The position numbers and the translations under genes are program-made. This document shows, in pieces, positions 51,824 through 60,639 of a DNA stretch of 64,000 nt. This stretch comes from JBBPYC01 sp965218765 (lineage in GTDB: Bacteria > Pseudomonadota > Gammaproteobacteria > Burkholderiales > Burkholderiaceae_C), in contig CBDCLU010000004.1 of NCBI GenBank assembly GCA_965218765.1, forward strand, positions 62,001 to 126,000, in the 5' to 3' direction. Below the pieces are notes generated by a model that did not search any database, was not told the origin of the DNA, and worked only from the letters and a program-made list of their open reading frames with translations. The stretch's first letter is position 1. Each line of letters opens with the position of its first letter.

Positions 51824-51951
51824 CTGCAGCTCCTGCTGGTGGGTGAATGATGCTTTCGCGAACCGGTTCGATGAAAGGAAATCAACCATATCATCTATAT
51901 GAATTTTTTAGGTACGGGTTTTCCCTGGTCCCTGACAAGTTTCCCTGGGGT

Positions 51952-51988
51952 TTGTACGGGTGTACAAGAACTTTGTACGAGCGTGCAA
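51952..51988 (+). promoter_or_regulatory. Two tandem palindromic operators in front of the TetR gene
   Basis: TTGTAC-GGGT-GTACAA (51952-51967) is a perfect 6-base-arm palindrome. TTGTAC-GAGC-GTGCAA (51973-51988) is the same with one mismatch. Their centres are 21 bases apart, two helical turns, so dimers would bind on one face. They lie in the gap between suyA (leftward) and the TetR gene (rightward). Confidence 0.82.
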
Positions 51989-52002
51989 TCGGGCCGATGC
52001 AA

Positions 52003-52722
52003 ATGCTTGACTCACCCATGCAGGAGCCGCATGCGCTGGGCGCTGCAGCGCATGGGCCGGCCAGGGACCGTCGCCGCAGCATCCTGCTGGCAGCGGAGAA
52101 GCTGTTTGCGCTGCACGGCTACGACGCGGTGTCGATCCGCCAGATCGCCGATGAGGCGCAAGTCCCGCTCGCGCTGGTCGGCTACTACTTCGGGCCGAAG
52201 CAGGCGCTGTTCCAGGCGATCTTTGCGGCCTGGAGCCACACGATCGACGAACGGCTGGCAGCACTTCGGATTGCAGCCACCAGGCCGCTGCGCGCGGGTC
52301 GTCTCAAGCTGATCCTGCGCGCGTTCGTCGAACCCGTGCTGAAGATGCGCGCCAGTTCCGAAGGCGAGTTCTATGCGCTCCTGGTCGCGCGTGAACTGCT
52401 GCTGCACCGGCCCGAGACGGACCAGGTGCTGACCGACCATTTCGACCCGATGGCGCATGCGTTCATCGATGCCTTGACTGAAGCGCTGCCGGGCGCGACG
52501 CGGCTCGACGTCGCGTGGGGTTATCAGTTCGCACTCGGCGCGCTGGTGAACCATATGAGCGATGCGCGCATCGAGCGGCTGTCCAACGGCGAAGCGCGTG
52601 CGAACGATCCGACCGCTCACGCGCTGCTGTTGCGTTTCATCGAGGGCGGCATCCGCGCCGCCGTCTGCCCCCGCGCCGCTCGGCGCATTGCTTCCCCGAC
52701 CAAAAACAGGAGACAACCATGA
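52003..52722 (+). CDS. TetR family transcriptional regulator
   Basis: The 239-residue protein has a TetR helix-turn-helix at about residues 20-65 (RDRRRSILLAAEKLFALHGYDAVSIRQIADEAQVPLALVGYYFGPKQALF in pieces) and a C-terminal ligand domain (TetR_C like DUF1956/CerR-type: LALVGYYFGPKQALFQAIF). The start is uncertain: ATGs at 51997, 52003 and 52018 are all close behind the operators, and no strong ribosome site separates them. The stop overlaps the TRAP binding protein start (ATGA), so it is the first gene of the TRAP operon and most likely autoregulates it. Control of the divergent suy locus is also possible. Confidence 0.88.
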   Translation: MLDSPMQEPHALGAAAHGPARDRRRSILLAAEKLFALHGYDAVSIRQIADEAQVPLALVGYYFGPKQALFQAIFAAWSHTIDERLAALRIAATRPLRAGRLKLILRAFVEPVLKMRASSEGEFYALLVARELLLHRPETDQVLTDHFDPMAHAFIDALTEALPGATRLDVAWGYQFALGALVNHMSDARIERLSNGEARANDPTAHALLLRFIEGGIRAAVCPRAARRIASPTKNRRQP

Positions 52723-53789
52723 TGCTTCGCCGTACCCTCATTGCCACCGCCGCGGTTGCTGCAGCCGCTTTTGCTGCCATGCCCGCGTCGGCTCAGCAGG
52801 TCATCAAGCTCACGGCGGTGGCAGGCCATCCGCCTGCGTTCCTCTGGGTCAAGACGTTCGATGAAATTTTCCTCTCGTCCGTCGACCGGCAGCTCGCCGA
52901 AGCCGGCAACAAGTACAAGATCGACTGGACCAAGGCCTGGGGCGGCACGCTGGTCAAGCTCGGCAGCGAATCGAAGGGCGTGGCCGATGGCATCGCCGAC
53001 ATCGGCCTGATCAGCACGATCTTCGAAGCGCCGAAGTTTCCGCTGCAAAACGTCAGTTACTTCACCCCGTTCGGCACCAGCGATATTGCGCTGGTGGCGT
53101 CCACCATCTCCGAGCTGCAGCAAACCATTCCGGCGATGGGCGATGCGTGGAAGAAAAACGGGCTTGAATATCTGGACGGCATGGCGCTCGACACATATCA
53201 CATCGTCTCCAAGTTCCCGATCAAGACCGTGGACGATCTGCAGGGCAAGAAGATCAACGCGCCGGGCCCGGCTGCCAACTGGGTGCGCGGCACCGGGGCG
53301 GTCGCGGTGGCCGGCACGCTGAACACCTACTATGAAGACATCAAGTCGGGCGTCTCTGATGGCGCCGTGGTGTTCATGACCGGTGCCTGGGCCGCCAAGC
53401 TGCAGGAGGTCGCGCCCTACATCACCAAAGTCAACTTCGGTGCGCAGTATTCGGGCGGCATCGCAGTGAACAAGAACCGCTTCGACAAGCTGCCGCCGGA
53501 GGTGCAGAAGGCATTGAGGGCGGCGGGCAAGGAATGGTCTGCCGGCTATGCGAAGGCGCAGAACGCGGCGGTGGAAACGGCGCTGCAGAAGATGGTCGAC
53601 GGCGGCGCCAAAGTCAGCGAACTGAGCGATGCCGAACGCAAGCGCTGGGCCGATGCGCTGGCGCCGATCGGCAAGACCTGGAGCGAGGAGGTCAGGTCCA
53701 AGGGCCTACCGGCGGACAAAGTGCAGGCGGAGTACATCGCGGACATAAAAAAAGGCGGGGCAACCCTGCCGCGCGACTGGACCAAATGA
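52719..53789 (+). CDS. TRAP transporter substrate-binding protein (DctP type)
   Basis: The 356-residue precursor has a signal peptide (MMLRRTLIATAAVAAAAFAAMPASA) and the DctP fold: VIKLTAVAGHPPAFLWVKTF, LVKLGSESKGVADGIADIGL, LDTYHIVSKFPIKTVDDLQGKKINAPGPAANWVRG, YYEDIKSGVSDGAVVFMTGAWAAKLQEVAPYITKV and GGIAVNKNRFDKLPPEVQKALR in pieces. AGGAGA precedes the start. The ligand is not deducible; the downstream enzymes suggest a carboxylated compound. A GC-rich repeat of about 100 bases separates it from the DctQ gene. Confidence 0.9.
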   Translation: MMLRRTLIATAAVAAAAFAAMPASAQQVIKLTAVAGHPPAFLWVKTFDEIFLSSVDRQLAEAGNKYKIDWTKAWGGTLVKLGSESKGVADGIADIGLISTIFEAPKFPLQNVSYFTPFGTSDIALVASTISELQQTIPAMGDAWKKNGLEYLDGMALDTYHIVSKFPIKTVDDLQGKKINAPGPAANWVRGTGAVAVAGTLNTYYEDIKSGVSDGAVVFMTGAWAAKLQEVAPYITKVNFGAQYSGGIAVNKNRFDKLPPEVQKALRAAGKEWSAGYAKAQNAAVETALQKMVDGGAKVSELSDAERKRWADALAPIGKTWSEEVRSKGLPADKVQAEYIADIKKGGATLPRDWTK

Positions 53790-53790
53790 G

Positions 53791-53888
53791 CTCTCCCCCA
53801 GCTTTTGCTCGCTGCGCTCGGCTTTCGGCTACCCCCACCGGGGGCGGCGCCGAAGGCCCGGCAAAGCCGGCTCCATGGCCCCTGTTGG
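53791..53888 (+). repeat. GC-rich intergenic repeat inside the TRAP operon
   Basis: It starts right after the dctP stop with CTCTCCCCCAGCTTTTGCTC, continues with TACCCCCACCGGGGGCGGCG, and ends AAGCCGGCTCCATGGCCCC-TGTTGG. It is the clearest copy of the family also seen at 30868 and 50088. It may attenuate or stabilise the message between dctP and dctQ. Confidence 0.78.
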
Positions 53889-53951
53889 AAAGGGTCCGTG
53901 CGGCCTGCCCGGCGCTATGGGCGGGACGGGGCAATGCTGTGAGGTGCGCTG

Positions 53952-54548
53952 ATGTCTGAGATGGACCAGGTTCGAGCGCTGGTGGATAACGCCGGCTTGC
54001 CGGATGCAGCGCGAGCGCAGGGGGACTCGTACGGCCCGACACTGCCGTTCGGGCTGCAGCGGCTGACCGGGGCGATGAATGCGTTGGGGACGGTCTGGAT
54101 TCTCGGGTTGATGGTGTTGATCAACGCGGACGTGATCGGGCGGGACGTGTTTGCGGCGCCGGTGCGCGGGGTGACCGAACTGGTCGCGTTGTCGATCGTG
54201 GGGATCGTGTTTCTGCAATTGGCGGACACGCTGCGCGCAGGGCGGTTCACGCGTGCCGACGTGTTGCTGGAACGGCTGCAGCGCACGCGGCCCCGGGTTG
54301 CGGCCGGGCTGCATGCGGGCTTTCATCTGATCGGCGCGGCGTTGATGCTCGTGATTCTGTGGGCCACCTGGGAGCCGCTGATGGAGTCGGTGCGGATCAA
54401 GGAGTACGTGGGCGCGATCGGGGATTTCCAGGCGCCGGTCTGGCCGATCCGGCTCATCACCCTGATCGGGCTGGCGATGACGGCCTTGACCTATCTGCTG
54501 CTGATGTGGCGCGACCTGCAGCGGATGCGGTCGAGGCGGCCGGTATGA
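53952..54548 (+). CDS. TRAP transporter small permease (DctQ type)
   Basis: The 198-residue protein has four membrane segments (TVWILGLMVLINADVIGRDVF, VALSIVGIVFLQLADTL, AGFHLIGAALMLVILWATW, LITLIGLAMTALTYLLLMW) with the DctQ sequence NADVIGRDVFAAPVRGVTELVALSIV. An N-terminal tail of about 35 residues is longer than usual. It pairs with the DctM subunit 73 bases downstream. Confidence 0.9.
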   Translation: MSEMDQVRALVDNAGLPDAARAQGDSYGPTLPFGLQRLTGAMNALGTVWILGLMVLINADVIGRDVFAAPVRGVTELVALSIVGIVFLQLADTLRAGRFTRADVLLERLQRTRPRVAAGLHAGFHLIGAALMLVILWATWEPLMESVRIKEYVGAIGDFQAPVWPIRLITLIGLAMTALTYLLLMWRDLQRMRSRRPV

Positions 54549-54621
54549 CGCAGCGCATCTATGAGGCCGCAGCCCTACGGCAGGCCTATGCAGCGGTGGC
54601 CCTCGCACGCACGGAACCCGC

Positions 54622-55944
54622 ATGTCGAATCTGACCATCGCAATCGGCTCGCTGGTGCTGATGCTCGCGTTCATTTACGCCGGCATGCATGTGGCGATCA
54701 CGCTCGGGCTCTTGAGCTTCATCGGCGTCTGGCTGATCCGGGGCGACGTCGGCATTGCGGCCAGCCTACTGGCGCAAGCGGTGAACGACGCGATCGCGAG
54801 CCACATCTTCGGTGTGGTGCCGCTCTTTGTGCTGACCGGCTTTCTGGTCGCATATGCGGATGTGGGCAAGGATGCGTTCGAGGTCGCGAATCAGGCGTTT
54901 CGGCGCATTCGCGGCGGGCTCGGCATCGCGACCGTTGCGGCCAACGCCGTGTTCGCAGCGATCACCGGCATCTCGATCGCGTCGGCCGCGGTGTTCACGC
55001 GCGTCGCGGTGCCGCAGATGCTGCGCTTCGGCTACCAGCCGACATTCGCGGTCGGCGTGGTGGCGGGCTCGTCGGTGCTCGGCATGTTGATTCCGCCGAG
55101 CCTGCTGATGATTCTGTACGGCTTCTTGTCGAACCAGTCGGTTGGGGACCTGTTCACGGCCGGCATCGTGCCCGGCGTGTTGTTGGCAGCAGCGTTCTCG
55201 ACCGTAATCGTGTTCATGTCCTGGATCAAACCCGACATGGTGTACGTGGGCGGCCGGCCGCGGCAGGTGGACGACTCGGCGCTGATGTCGTTGTCCGAGA
55301 TGGCGGCCAAGGCGATCCCGATCGTGCTGCTGATCGGCGTCGTGCTCGGCGGAATTTATGCAGGGTTTTTCACCGCCACGGAAGCCGGTGCGACCGGCGC
55401 GTTGCTCGCCTTGATCATCGCGTTGGCGCGCCGCAAGCTGACCTGGAAGAGCTTCTGGGGGGTGCTGACCGAGACCGGGCACGTCACGGTGTCGGTCAGC
55501 TTTCTGATCATCTGCGCCAACATCTACACGCGCATGCTGGCCATGAGCGGTACACCGCAGGCTCTTGTGCAAGCGATGGCCGACGCGGGCCTGGGCGTGA
55601 CAGGCTTCTTGCTGCTCTACGTGCTGTTGATCCTGCTGCTCGGCACGATCATCGATTCGTCGTCGATCCTGCTGATCGTGCTGCCACTGATGCTGCCGAT
55701 CGCCGAGCAGTTCGGCCTCAATCTGATCTGGTTCGGCGTGATCACGGTGGTCGCGGTCGAGATTGGTTTGCTCACGCCGCCGTTCGGCTTGAGTGTCTAT
55801 GTGATCAAGAGCACGTTGGGCAAGTCGGTCGACATCTCGCTCGGCCAAATATTCCGTGGCACCGCGCCGTTCACCATGACGATGCTGGCCGTGCTGTTGC
55901 TGCTGCTGTACTTTCCGCAAATCAGCTTGGTGATGCTCAAATGA
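54622..55944 (+). CDS. TRAP transporter large permease (DctM type)
   Basis: The 440-residue polytopic protein has the DctM signatures HVAITLGLLSFIGVWLI, VPLFVLTGFLVAYADVGKDAF, GGLGIATVAANAVFAAITGISIASAAVFTRVAVPQM in pieces, SVLGMLIPPSLLMILYG, GVLGGIYAGFFTATEAGATGAL-type loop, and PPFGLSVYVIKS. It is the sodium-driven channel subunit. Its stop overlaps the SMP-30 gene start (ATGA), so transport and catabolism are expressed together. Confidence 0.93.
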   Translation: MSNLTIAIGSLVLMLAFIYAGMHVAITLGLLSFIGVWLIRGDVGIAASLLAQAVNDAIASHIFGVVPLFVLTGFLVAYADVGKDAFEVANQAFRRIRGGLGIATVAANAVFAAITGISIASAAVFTRVAVPQMLRFGYQPTFAVGVVAGSSVLGMLIPPSLLMILYGFLSNQSVGDLFTAGIVPGVLLAAAFSTVIVFMSWIKPDMVYVGGRPRQVDDSALMSLSEMAAKAIPIVLLIGVVLGGIYAGFFTATEAGATGALLALIIALARRKLTWKSFWGVLTETGHVTVSVSFLIICANIYTRMLAMSGTPQALVQAMADAGLGVTGFLLLYVLLILLLGTIIDSSSILLIVLPLMLPIAEQFGLNLIWFGVITVVAVEIGLLTPPFGLSVYVIKSTLGKSVDISLGQIFRGTAPFTMTMLAVLLLLLYFPQISLVMLK

Positions 55945-56984
55945 AGACAGTCAATCCGCTCGACAGCTTCGAGGTTGACCGCGCAGCGATCCAAACCATC
56001 GGGCGCGATCTGCAAAGACCCGAATGCATCCTGGCCGAGCGTGATGGCACATTGTGGTCGGCCGACGCACGCGGCGGCGTGATGCGCATCGCAGCCGATG
56101 GGAGCCAGCGGTTCATCGGCCAGACTGCGGATGACCGGTTCGGCACCACGTCGGCGACCGATGCGTTCGAAGCCAAGCTCACGCAGGGCACGCTGCCCAA
56201 CGGCCTGGCATTCGCAGCGAATGGCGATGTCCTGATTGCGAACTTCGGCACCGATCTGCTCGAAGTCATGACGCGGGACGGCCGCACCAAAACGCTGTAC
56301 GACCAGATCGACGGCAAGCCCATCGGCAAGGTCAACTTCGTGCTGCGCGATTCGAAGAACCGCATCTGGATCACGGTGTCAACCCGCATGAATCCGTGGA
56401 CCAAGGCATCTGCGGGCCGCGTGCAGGACGGCTACATCGCGGTGGTCGATGCGCACGGCTTGCGCATGGTGGCCGACGGTTTTCATTTCACGAACGAAGT
56501 GAGGCTCGATGCAAACGAGGAATGGCTCTACATCGTCGAGACCACCGGACCGCACGTCACGCGCATGCGGCTCGACGAAGCAGCAAGTGGCGTCGTGCTA
56601 ACAGACCGCGAGGTCTACGGCCCGTCGCACCTCGGCGGCTGGCCGGACGGCATCGCGTTCGATGCGTTCGGCAACCTGTGGTGCACGCTGGTGATGACCG
56701 ATCAACTCATTGCGATCACGCCACAGGGCGACAAGCGCATGCTGCTCGACGACAGCGACCCGACCACACGGGACGCGCTGATGCAAAAGATGAAGGACGG
56801 CAGCGCCACGGCCGAAGACATGCAGCGCACGCGCGGCACGATCGCACCGTGGATGGCGAGCGTCACGTTCGGCGGGCCGGACTTGAAGACGGTCTATCTG
56901 GGCAGTCTGCTCGGCATCACGATTCCGACTTTTCGCTCGCCGGTGGCTGGCCTGCCGATGGTCCACTGGAACGATGTTCATTAG
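55941..56984 (+). CDS. SMP-30/gluconolactonase-like protein
   Basis: The 347-residue protein is a six-bladed propeller of the SMP-30/LRE family, which are metal-dependent lactonases or esterases. Likely metal ligands are in RPECILAERDGTLWSADARGG (Glu), SKNRIWITVSTRMN (Asn) and GGWPDGIAFDAFGNLW (Asp); LPNGLAFAANGDVLIANFG and FTNEVRLDANEEWLYIVET are further blades. It probably hydrolyses a lactone in the pathway encoded here. No signal peptide. It overlaps the dctM stop. Confidence 0.85.
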   Translation: MKTVNPLDSFEVDRAAIQTIGRDLQRPECILAERDGTLWSADARGGVMRIAADGSQRFIGQTADDRFGTTSATDAFEAKLTQGTLPNGLAFAANGDVLIANFGTDLLEVMTRDGRTKTLYDQIDGKPIGKVNFVLRDSKNRIWITVSTRMNPWTKASAGRVQDGYIAVVDAHGLRMVADGFHFTNEVRLDANEEWLYIVETTGPHVTRMRLDEAASGVVLTDREVYGPSHLGGWPDGIAFDAFGNLWCTLVMTDQLIAITPQGDKRMLLDDSDPTTRDALMQKMKDGSATAEDMQRTRGTIAPWMASVTFGGPDLKTVYLGSLLGITIPTFRSPVAGLPMVHWNDVH

Positions 56985-57001
56985 TCGAATCGGAGACATT
57001 C

Positions 57002-57730
57002 ATGCTGGAGCTCTACAACGCCGCAATCTCGACCTGCAGCCAGAAGGTGCGCATGGCGCTGGCCGAGAAGGAACTTGAATGGAAGGACCATCAGATCGTG
57101 TTCCACACCGGCGAGCACCTGACGCCCGAGTACAAGAAGCTGAACCCGAACGGCGTGGTGCCGACCTTGCTGCACGACGGCGGCGTGGTGATCGATTCGA
57201 CCGTGATCAACGAGTATCTGGAGGACGTGTTTCCGGAGCGCCCGCTGCGGCCCTCGAACAAGCTGGCGCTGGCCCACATGCGCGCCTGGCGCCAGTACAT
57301 CGACGAAGTGCCGACGCCCTCGATTCGCTATCCATCGTTCAACGCGTTTTTTGTCTCGGCATTCGGCAATCGAACGCAAACCGAATTCGAGGAGTACGCG
57401 GCCAGCCTGCCGCTGCGCCGGGACTTCTATCTGAAGATGGGGCGCACCGGCTTTCCGCAGGAAGAGGTCGATGCCGCATTGCGCCGCCTGCGCCAGACGC
57501 TGGAGCGGATGGAAGCGGCGCTTGATGAGACCGAATGGCTTGCGAACGACATGTTCACGCTGGCCGACGTGAGCGTGATGCCGTCGATCGTGCGCATGGA
57601 AGACCTGCACCTTGGCCACATGTGGGCCGACCTGCCGAACGTCACCGACTGGTACCAGCGCCTGCAGGCGCGCCCCACATTTGCCATTACCTACTACCCG
57701 GGCACGCGCAGCGTCGGCCCGGATTGTTGA
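57002..57730 (+). CDS. Glutathione S-transferase family protein
   Basis: The 242-residue protein has a thioredoxin-like N-terminal domain (MLELYNAAISTCSQKVRMALAEKEL, the catalytic Ser/Cys pair in STCSQKV; KLNPNGVVPTLLHDGGVVIDSTVINEYLEDVFPE with the cis-proline VVPTL) and an all-helical C-terminal domain (LPRRDFY-like, WLANDMFTLADVSVMPSIVRMEDL). A glutathione-dependent isomerase of the maleylacetoacetate or maleylpyruvate type is plausible because a fumarylacetoacetase follows; a beta-etherase or dehalogenase role is an alternative. Start preceded by GGAGACATTC. Confidence 0.85.
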   Translation: MLELYNAAISTCSQKVRMALAEKELEWKDHQIVFHTGEHLTPEYKKLNPNGVVPTLLHDGGVVIDSTVINEYLEDVFPERPLRPSNKLALAHMRAWRQYIDEVPTPSIRYPSFNAFFVSAFGNRTQTEFEEYAASLPLRRDFYLKMGRTGFPQEEVDAALRRLRQTLERMEAALDETEWLANDMFTLADVSVMPSIVRMEDLHLGHMWADLPNVTDWYQRLQARPTFAITYYPGTRSVGPDC

Positions 57731-57757
57731 ACAAGCCTTTTTTCAAGGAGAACCCCC

Positions 57758-58564
57758 ATGCCTCGCAAATTCATCGACCTGTCGATCTATCTGGAAAACG
57801 ATGTGCTGTCCGATCCGCCCGCATTCGCGCCGAAGATCGAGTACTTCACGCATGAAGATTCGTTCGAGCAGATCGAGCCGTTCTTTCCCGGCCTGAAGAA
57901 AGAGGACCTGCCCGATGGCGAAGGCTGGGCGGTGGAGCTCGTGACCTTGTCCACGCACAACGGCACGCACCTCGATTCGCCCTATCACTTCCATTCGACG
58001 ATGGACAAGGCGTTGGGTGAGCAGAAGCCGTCGATCGCAATTCATGATGTGCCGCTCGAGTGGTGCTTTCAGCCGGGCGTGAAGCTCGACTTCCGGCATT
58101 TTGCGGACGGCTACGTCGTGACGGCGCAGGACGTTGAAGCGGAGTTGAAGCGCATCGGCCACGAACTCAAGCCGCTCGAAATCGTCGCCGTCAACACGCG
58201 CGCCGGCTCGCGCTACGGCCACAACGACTATGTATCGGCCGGCTGCGGCATGGGTTATGACGCCACCATGTTTCTGCTCGAGCGCGGCGTGCGCCTGACC
58301 GGCACCGACGCCTGGAGCTGGGACGCGCCGTTCGTGCACACCGCCGAGAAGTACGCAGCCAGCAAGGACGCATCCTTGATTTGGGAAGGCCACAAGGCGG
58401 GGCGCGATATCGGCTATTGCCACATCGAGAAGATGCACAACCTCGAAGCGCTGCCGGCAGACGGATTTTTCATCAGCTGCTTTCCGCACAAGATCCGCGG
58501 CGCTTCGGCCGGCTGGACGCGCGCGGTCGCGATCTTCGATGACGCGTTGATGGCGTCGGCTTGA
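57758..58564 (+). CDS. Cyclase-family (kynurenine formamidase-like) metalloenzyme
   Basis: The 268-residue protein has the cyclase-family metal motif HNGTHLDSPYHF (HxGTHxDxPxH). Also visible are RKFIDLSIYLENDV, VNTRAGSRYGHNDYVSAGCGMGYDATMFLLERG and GTDAWSWDAPF. Members hydrolyse amides or lactones (kynurenine formamidase, isatin hydrolase). The presence in an operon with FAH, GST and SMP-30 suggests ring or lactone opening. The previous gene ends 27 bases upstream, and AAGGAGAACCCCC precedes the ATG. Confidence 0.88.
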   Translation: MPRKFIDLSIYLENDVLSDPPAFAPKIEYFTHEDSFEQIEPFFPGLKKEDLPDGEGWAVELVTLSTHNGTHLDSPYHFHSTMDKALGEQKPSIAIHDVPLEWCFQPGVKLDFRHFADGYVVTAQDVEAELKRIGHELKPLEIVAVNTRAGSRYGHNDYVSAGCGMGYDATMFLLERGVRLTGTDAWSWDAPFVHTAEKYAASKDASLIWEGHKAGRDIGYCHIEKMHNLEALPADGFFISCFPHKIRGASAGWTRAVAIFDDALMASA

Positions 58565-58578
58565 AAGGCTTGCACACC

Positions 58579-59910
58579 ATGACGTTGAACAAGACACACG
58601 ACCCGGCTGCACGCAGCTGGCTGGCCTCCGCTAACGCAGACGGCTGCGATTTCCCGATCCAGAACCTGCCGTTCGCAGTGTTCCGGCGCGCCTTGACCGA
58701 CGAGGCGTTTCGCGGCGGCGTCGCAATCGGCGATCAGGTGCTTGACCTGGCCGCGCTAGTTGAAGGCGATGCTCTGACAAGCGTAGCAAAGAATGCCGCA
58801 TCCACCTGCACTGACAGCTCATTGAACACATTTTTTGCGCTGGGGCCGAACAGCTGGAGCGCGCTTCGCCATGCATTGTTCGACTTGCTGAAAGACGGTG
58901 CTGCAAACAGCGATGCAGTGCGTGCTTGCCTGATCCCGCAAGCCGACGTCGAATACACCTTACCGGCCCGCATCGGCGACTACACCGACTTCTATACCTC
59001 GATCGACCATGCGCTCAACGTCGGCCGCGTGGCGCGCCCCGATGCGCCGCTCACACCCAACTTCCAGTGGATTCCGATCGCCTATCACGGCCGGGTGTCG
59101 ACGATCGGCGTGAGCGGCCAGCAGTTCCGCCGGCCGATGGGACAGGCGATGGCGCCGGGCGCGAACGCGCCGACCTACGGGCCCTGTGCGCGGCTCGACT
59201 ACGAGCTCGAACTCGCGATCTGGATCGGCCAGGGCAACGCAGTCGGCGATCCGATTCCGCTGGAGAAGGCCGAACAACACATCTTCGGCATCGGCCTGCT
59301 CAACGACTGGTCGGCGCGCGACATCCAGTTCTGGGAGATGGCGCCGCTCGGGCCGTTCCTTGCCAAGAACTTTGCGACCACCGTGTCACCCTGGATCGTG
59401 ACGATGGAAGCGCTCGCGCCATACCGGCAAGCCTGGACGCGGCCAGCCGACGACCCGCAACCGCTCGGCTATCTGGAGTCGAAGGCTAATCGCGAACAAG
59501 GCGCGCTCGACATCCGGCTCGAAGTCTGGCTGCAAAGTGAGCAAGCTCGCAGCACCGGCACTGCGCCTACGCGCATCTCATCGACGAGCTTCAGGCACCA
59601 GTACTGGACCGTCGCGCAGATGGTCACGCACCACACCGTCGGCGGCTGCGCATTGAACGCGGGCGATCTGTTCGGCAGTGGCACGATCTCGGGTCCGGGC
59701 GAAGGCGAAGCCGGTGCGATCATCGAAGTCACGCGTGGAGGCAAGGAGCCAATCAAGCTGGATACGGGCGAGGAGCGTCAGTTCCTCGAGGACGGCGACG
59801 CGGTGATGTTGCGCGGCTGGTGCGAGAAGCCGGGCGCTGCATGCATCGGCTTCGGTGAGAGCCGCGGACTGGTATTGCCTGCAATTCAACGCAGGACCGA
59901 TGCGGCATGA
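58579..59910 (+). CDS. Fumarylacetoacetase-type C-C hydrolase
   Basis: The 443-residue protein resembles full-length fumarylacetoacetase: an N-terminal SH3-like part with FPIQNLPFAVFRR, then ARIGDYTDFYTSIDHALNVGRV, PNFQWIPIAYHGRVSTIGVSG, RPMGQ, DYELELAIWIGQGN, IGLLNDWSARDIQFWEMAPLGPFLAKNFATTVSPWIV in pieces, and QYWTVAQMVTHHTVGGC, with metal ligands of the FAH fold. In tyrosine degradation it releases fumarate and acetoacetate. No homogentisate dioxygenase is here, so the substrate may differ. It overlaps the SDR start by ATGA. Confidence 0.87.
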   Translation: MTLNKTHDPAARSWLASANADGCDFPIQNLPFAVFRRALTDEAFRGGVAIGDQVLDLAALVEGDALTSVAKNAASTCTDSSLNTFFALGPNSWSALRHALFDLLKDGAANSDAVRACLIPQADVEYTLPARIGDYTDFYTSIDHALNVGRVARPDAPLTPNFQWIPIAYHGRVSTIGVSGQQFRRPMGQAMAPGANAPTYGPCARLDYELELAIWIGQGNAVGDPIPLEKAEQHIFGIGLLNDWSARDIQFWEMAPLGPFLAKNFATTVSPWIVTMEALAPYRQAWTRPADDPQPLGYLESKANREQGALDIRLEVWLQSEQARSTGTAPTRISSTSFRHQYWTVAQMVTHHTVGGCALNAGDLFGSGTISGPGEGEAGAIIEVTRGGKEPIKLDTGEERQFLEDGDAVMLRGWCEKPGAACIGFGESRGLVLPAIQRRTDAA

Positions 59911-60602
59911 ACATCAAAGACGCCGTCGTACTCATCACGGGCGCCAATCGCGGTATCGGCTTGGCAATGGCCAACGCCGCGCTTGCGGCTGGCGCACGCA
60001 AGGTCTATGCGGCCATGCGTCGTCCAACGCCGATGCCCGGCGTGCAGCCAGTTCAGCTTGACGTGACCGACACAGAGCAGGTTGTTCAGGCCGCGAGAGA
60101 CTGTGGCGACGTGACGCTGCTGATCAACAACGCCGGCATCGGGCAGCCCGGCGGTTTCTTGAGCGACCCGGATAGTGAAGCCGCCATACTGCGGCATCTG
60201 CAGGTCAACGTGTTCGGCATGCTCAGCATGTGCCGCGCATTCGCACCGGTGCTCAAGCATAACGGCGGCGGTGCGGTGCTCAACGTGCTGTCGGTCGCCA
60301 CCTGGGTCAACTCACCACGGCTCGGCCCTTATGGCCTCAGCAAGTCGGCCGCGTGGGCCCTGACGAACGGGCTGCGCACCGAATTGCGCGAGCAGCGCAC
60401 CCTGGTCACCGCCTTGCACATGGGCTTTGTCGATACCGATCTGGTGCGCGATTTCGACGTGCCGAAGATGACTGCCGAAGACGTGGCGACGCAGGCACTT
60501 GCCGGCATTGCGGCCGGGTCTGAGGAAGTGTTGGCCGGCACCAGGGCCCAGGAGTTCAAGCGCGGGCTGACAGCCGAGCCACCGGTGTATCTGGGCTATT
60601 AA
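59907..60602 (+). CDS. Short-chain dehydrogenase/reductase
   Basis: The 231-residue protein has the classical SDR motifs: VVLITGANRGIGLAMA (TGxxxGIG), VTLLINNAGIG (NNAG), the catalytic serine in VLNVLSVATW and YGLSKSAA (YxxxK). It is of the short type without a C-terminal extension. It probably oxidises or reduces an intermediate of the operon's pathway. The last gene of the TRAP operon, it converges with the D-aminoacylase gene. Confidence 0.9.
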   Translation: MNIKDAVVLITGANRGIGLAMANAALAAGARKVYAAMRRPTPMPGVQPVQLDVTDTEQVVQAARDCGDVTLLINNAGIGQPGGFLSDPDSEAAILRHLQVNVFGMLSMCRAFAPVLKHNGGGAVLNVLSVATWVNSPRLGPYGLSKSAAWALTNGLRTELREQRTLVTALHMGFVDTDLVRDFDVPKMTAEDVATQALAGIAAGSEEVLAGTRAQEFKRGLTAEPPVYLGY

Positions 60603-60639
60603 GCGGCGTCAGCTTGCAGCCGACAGTTCGACTGCCGCG

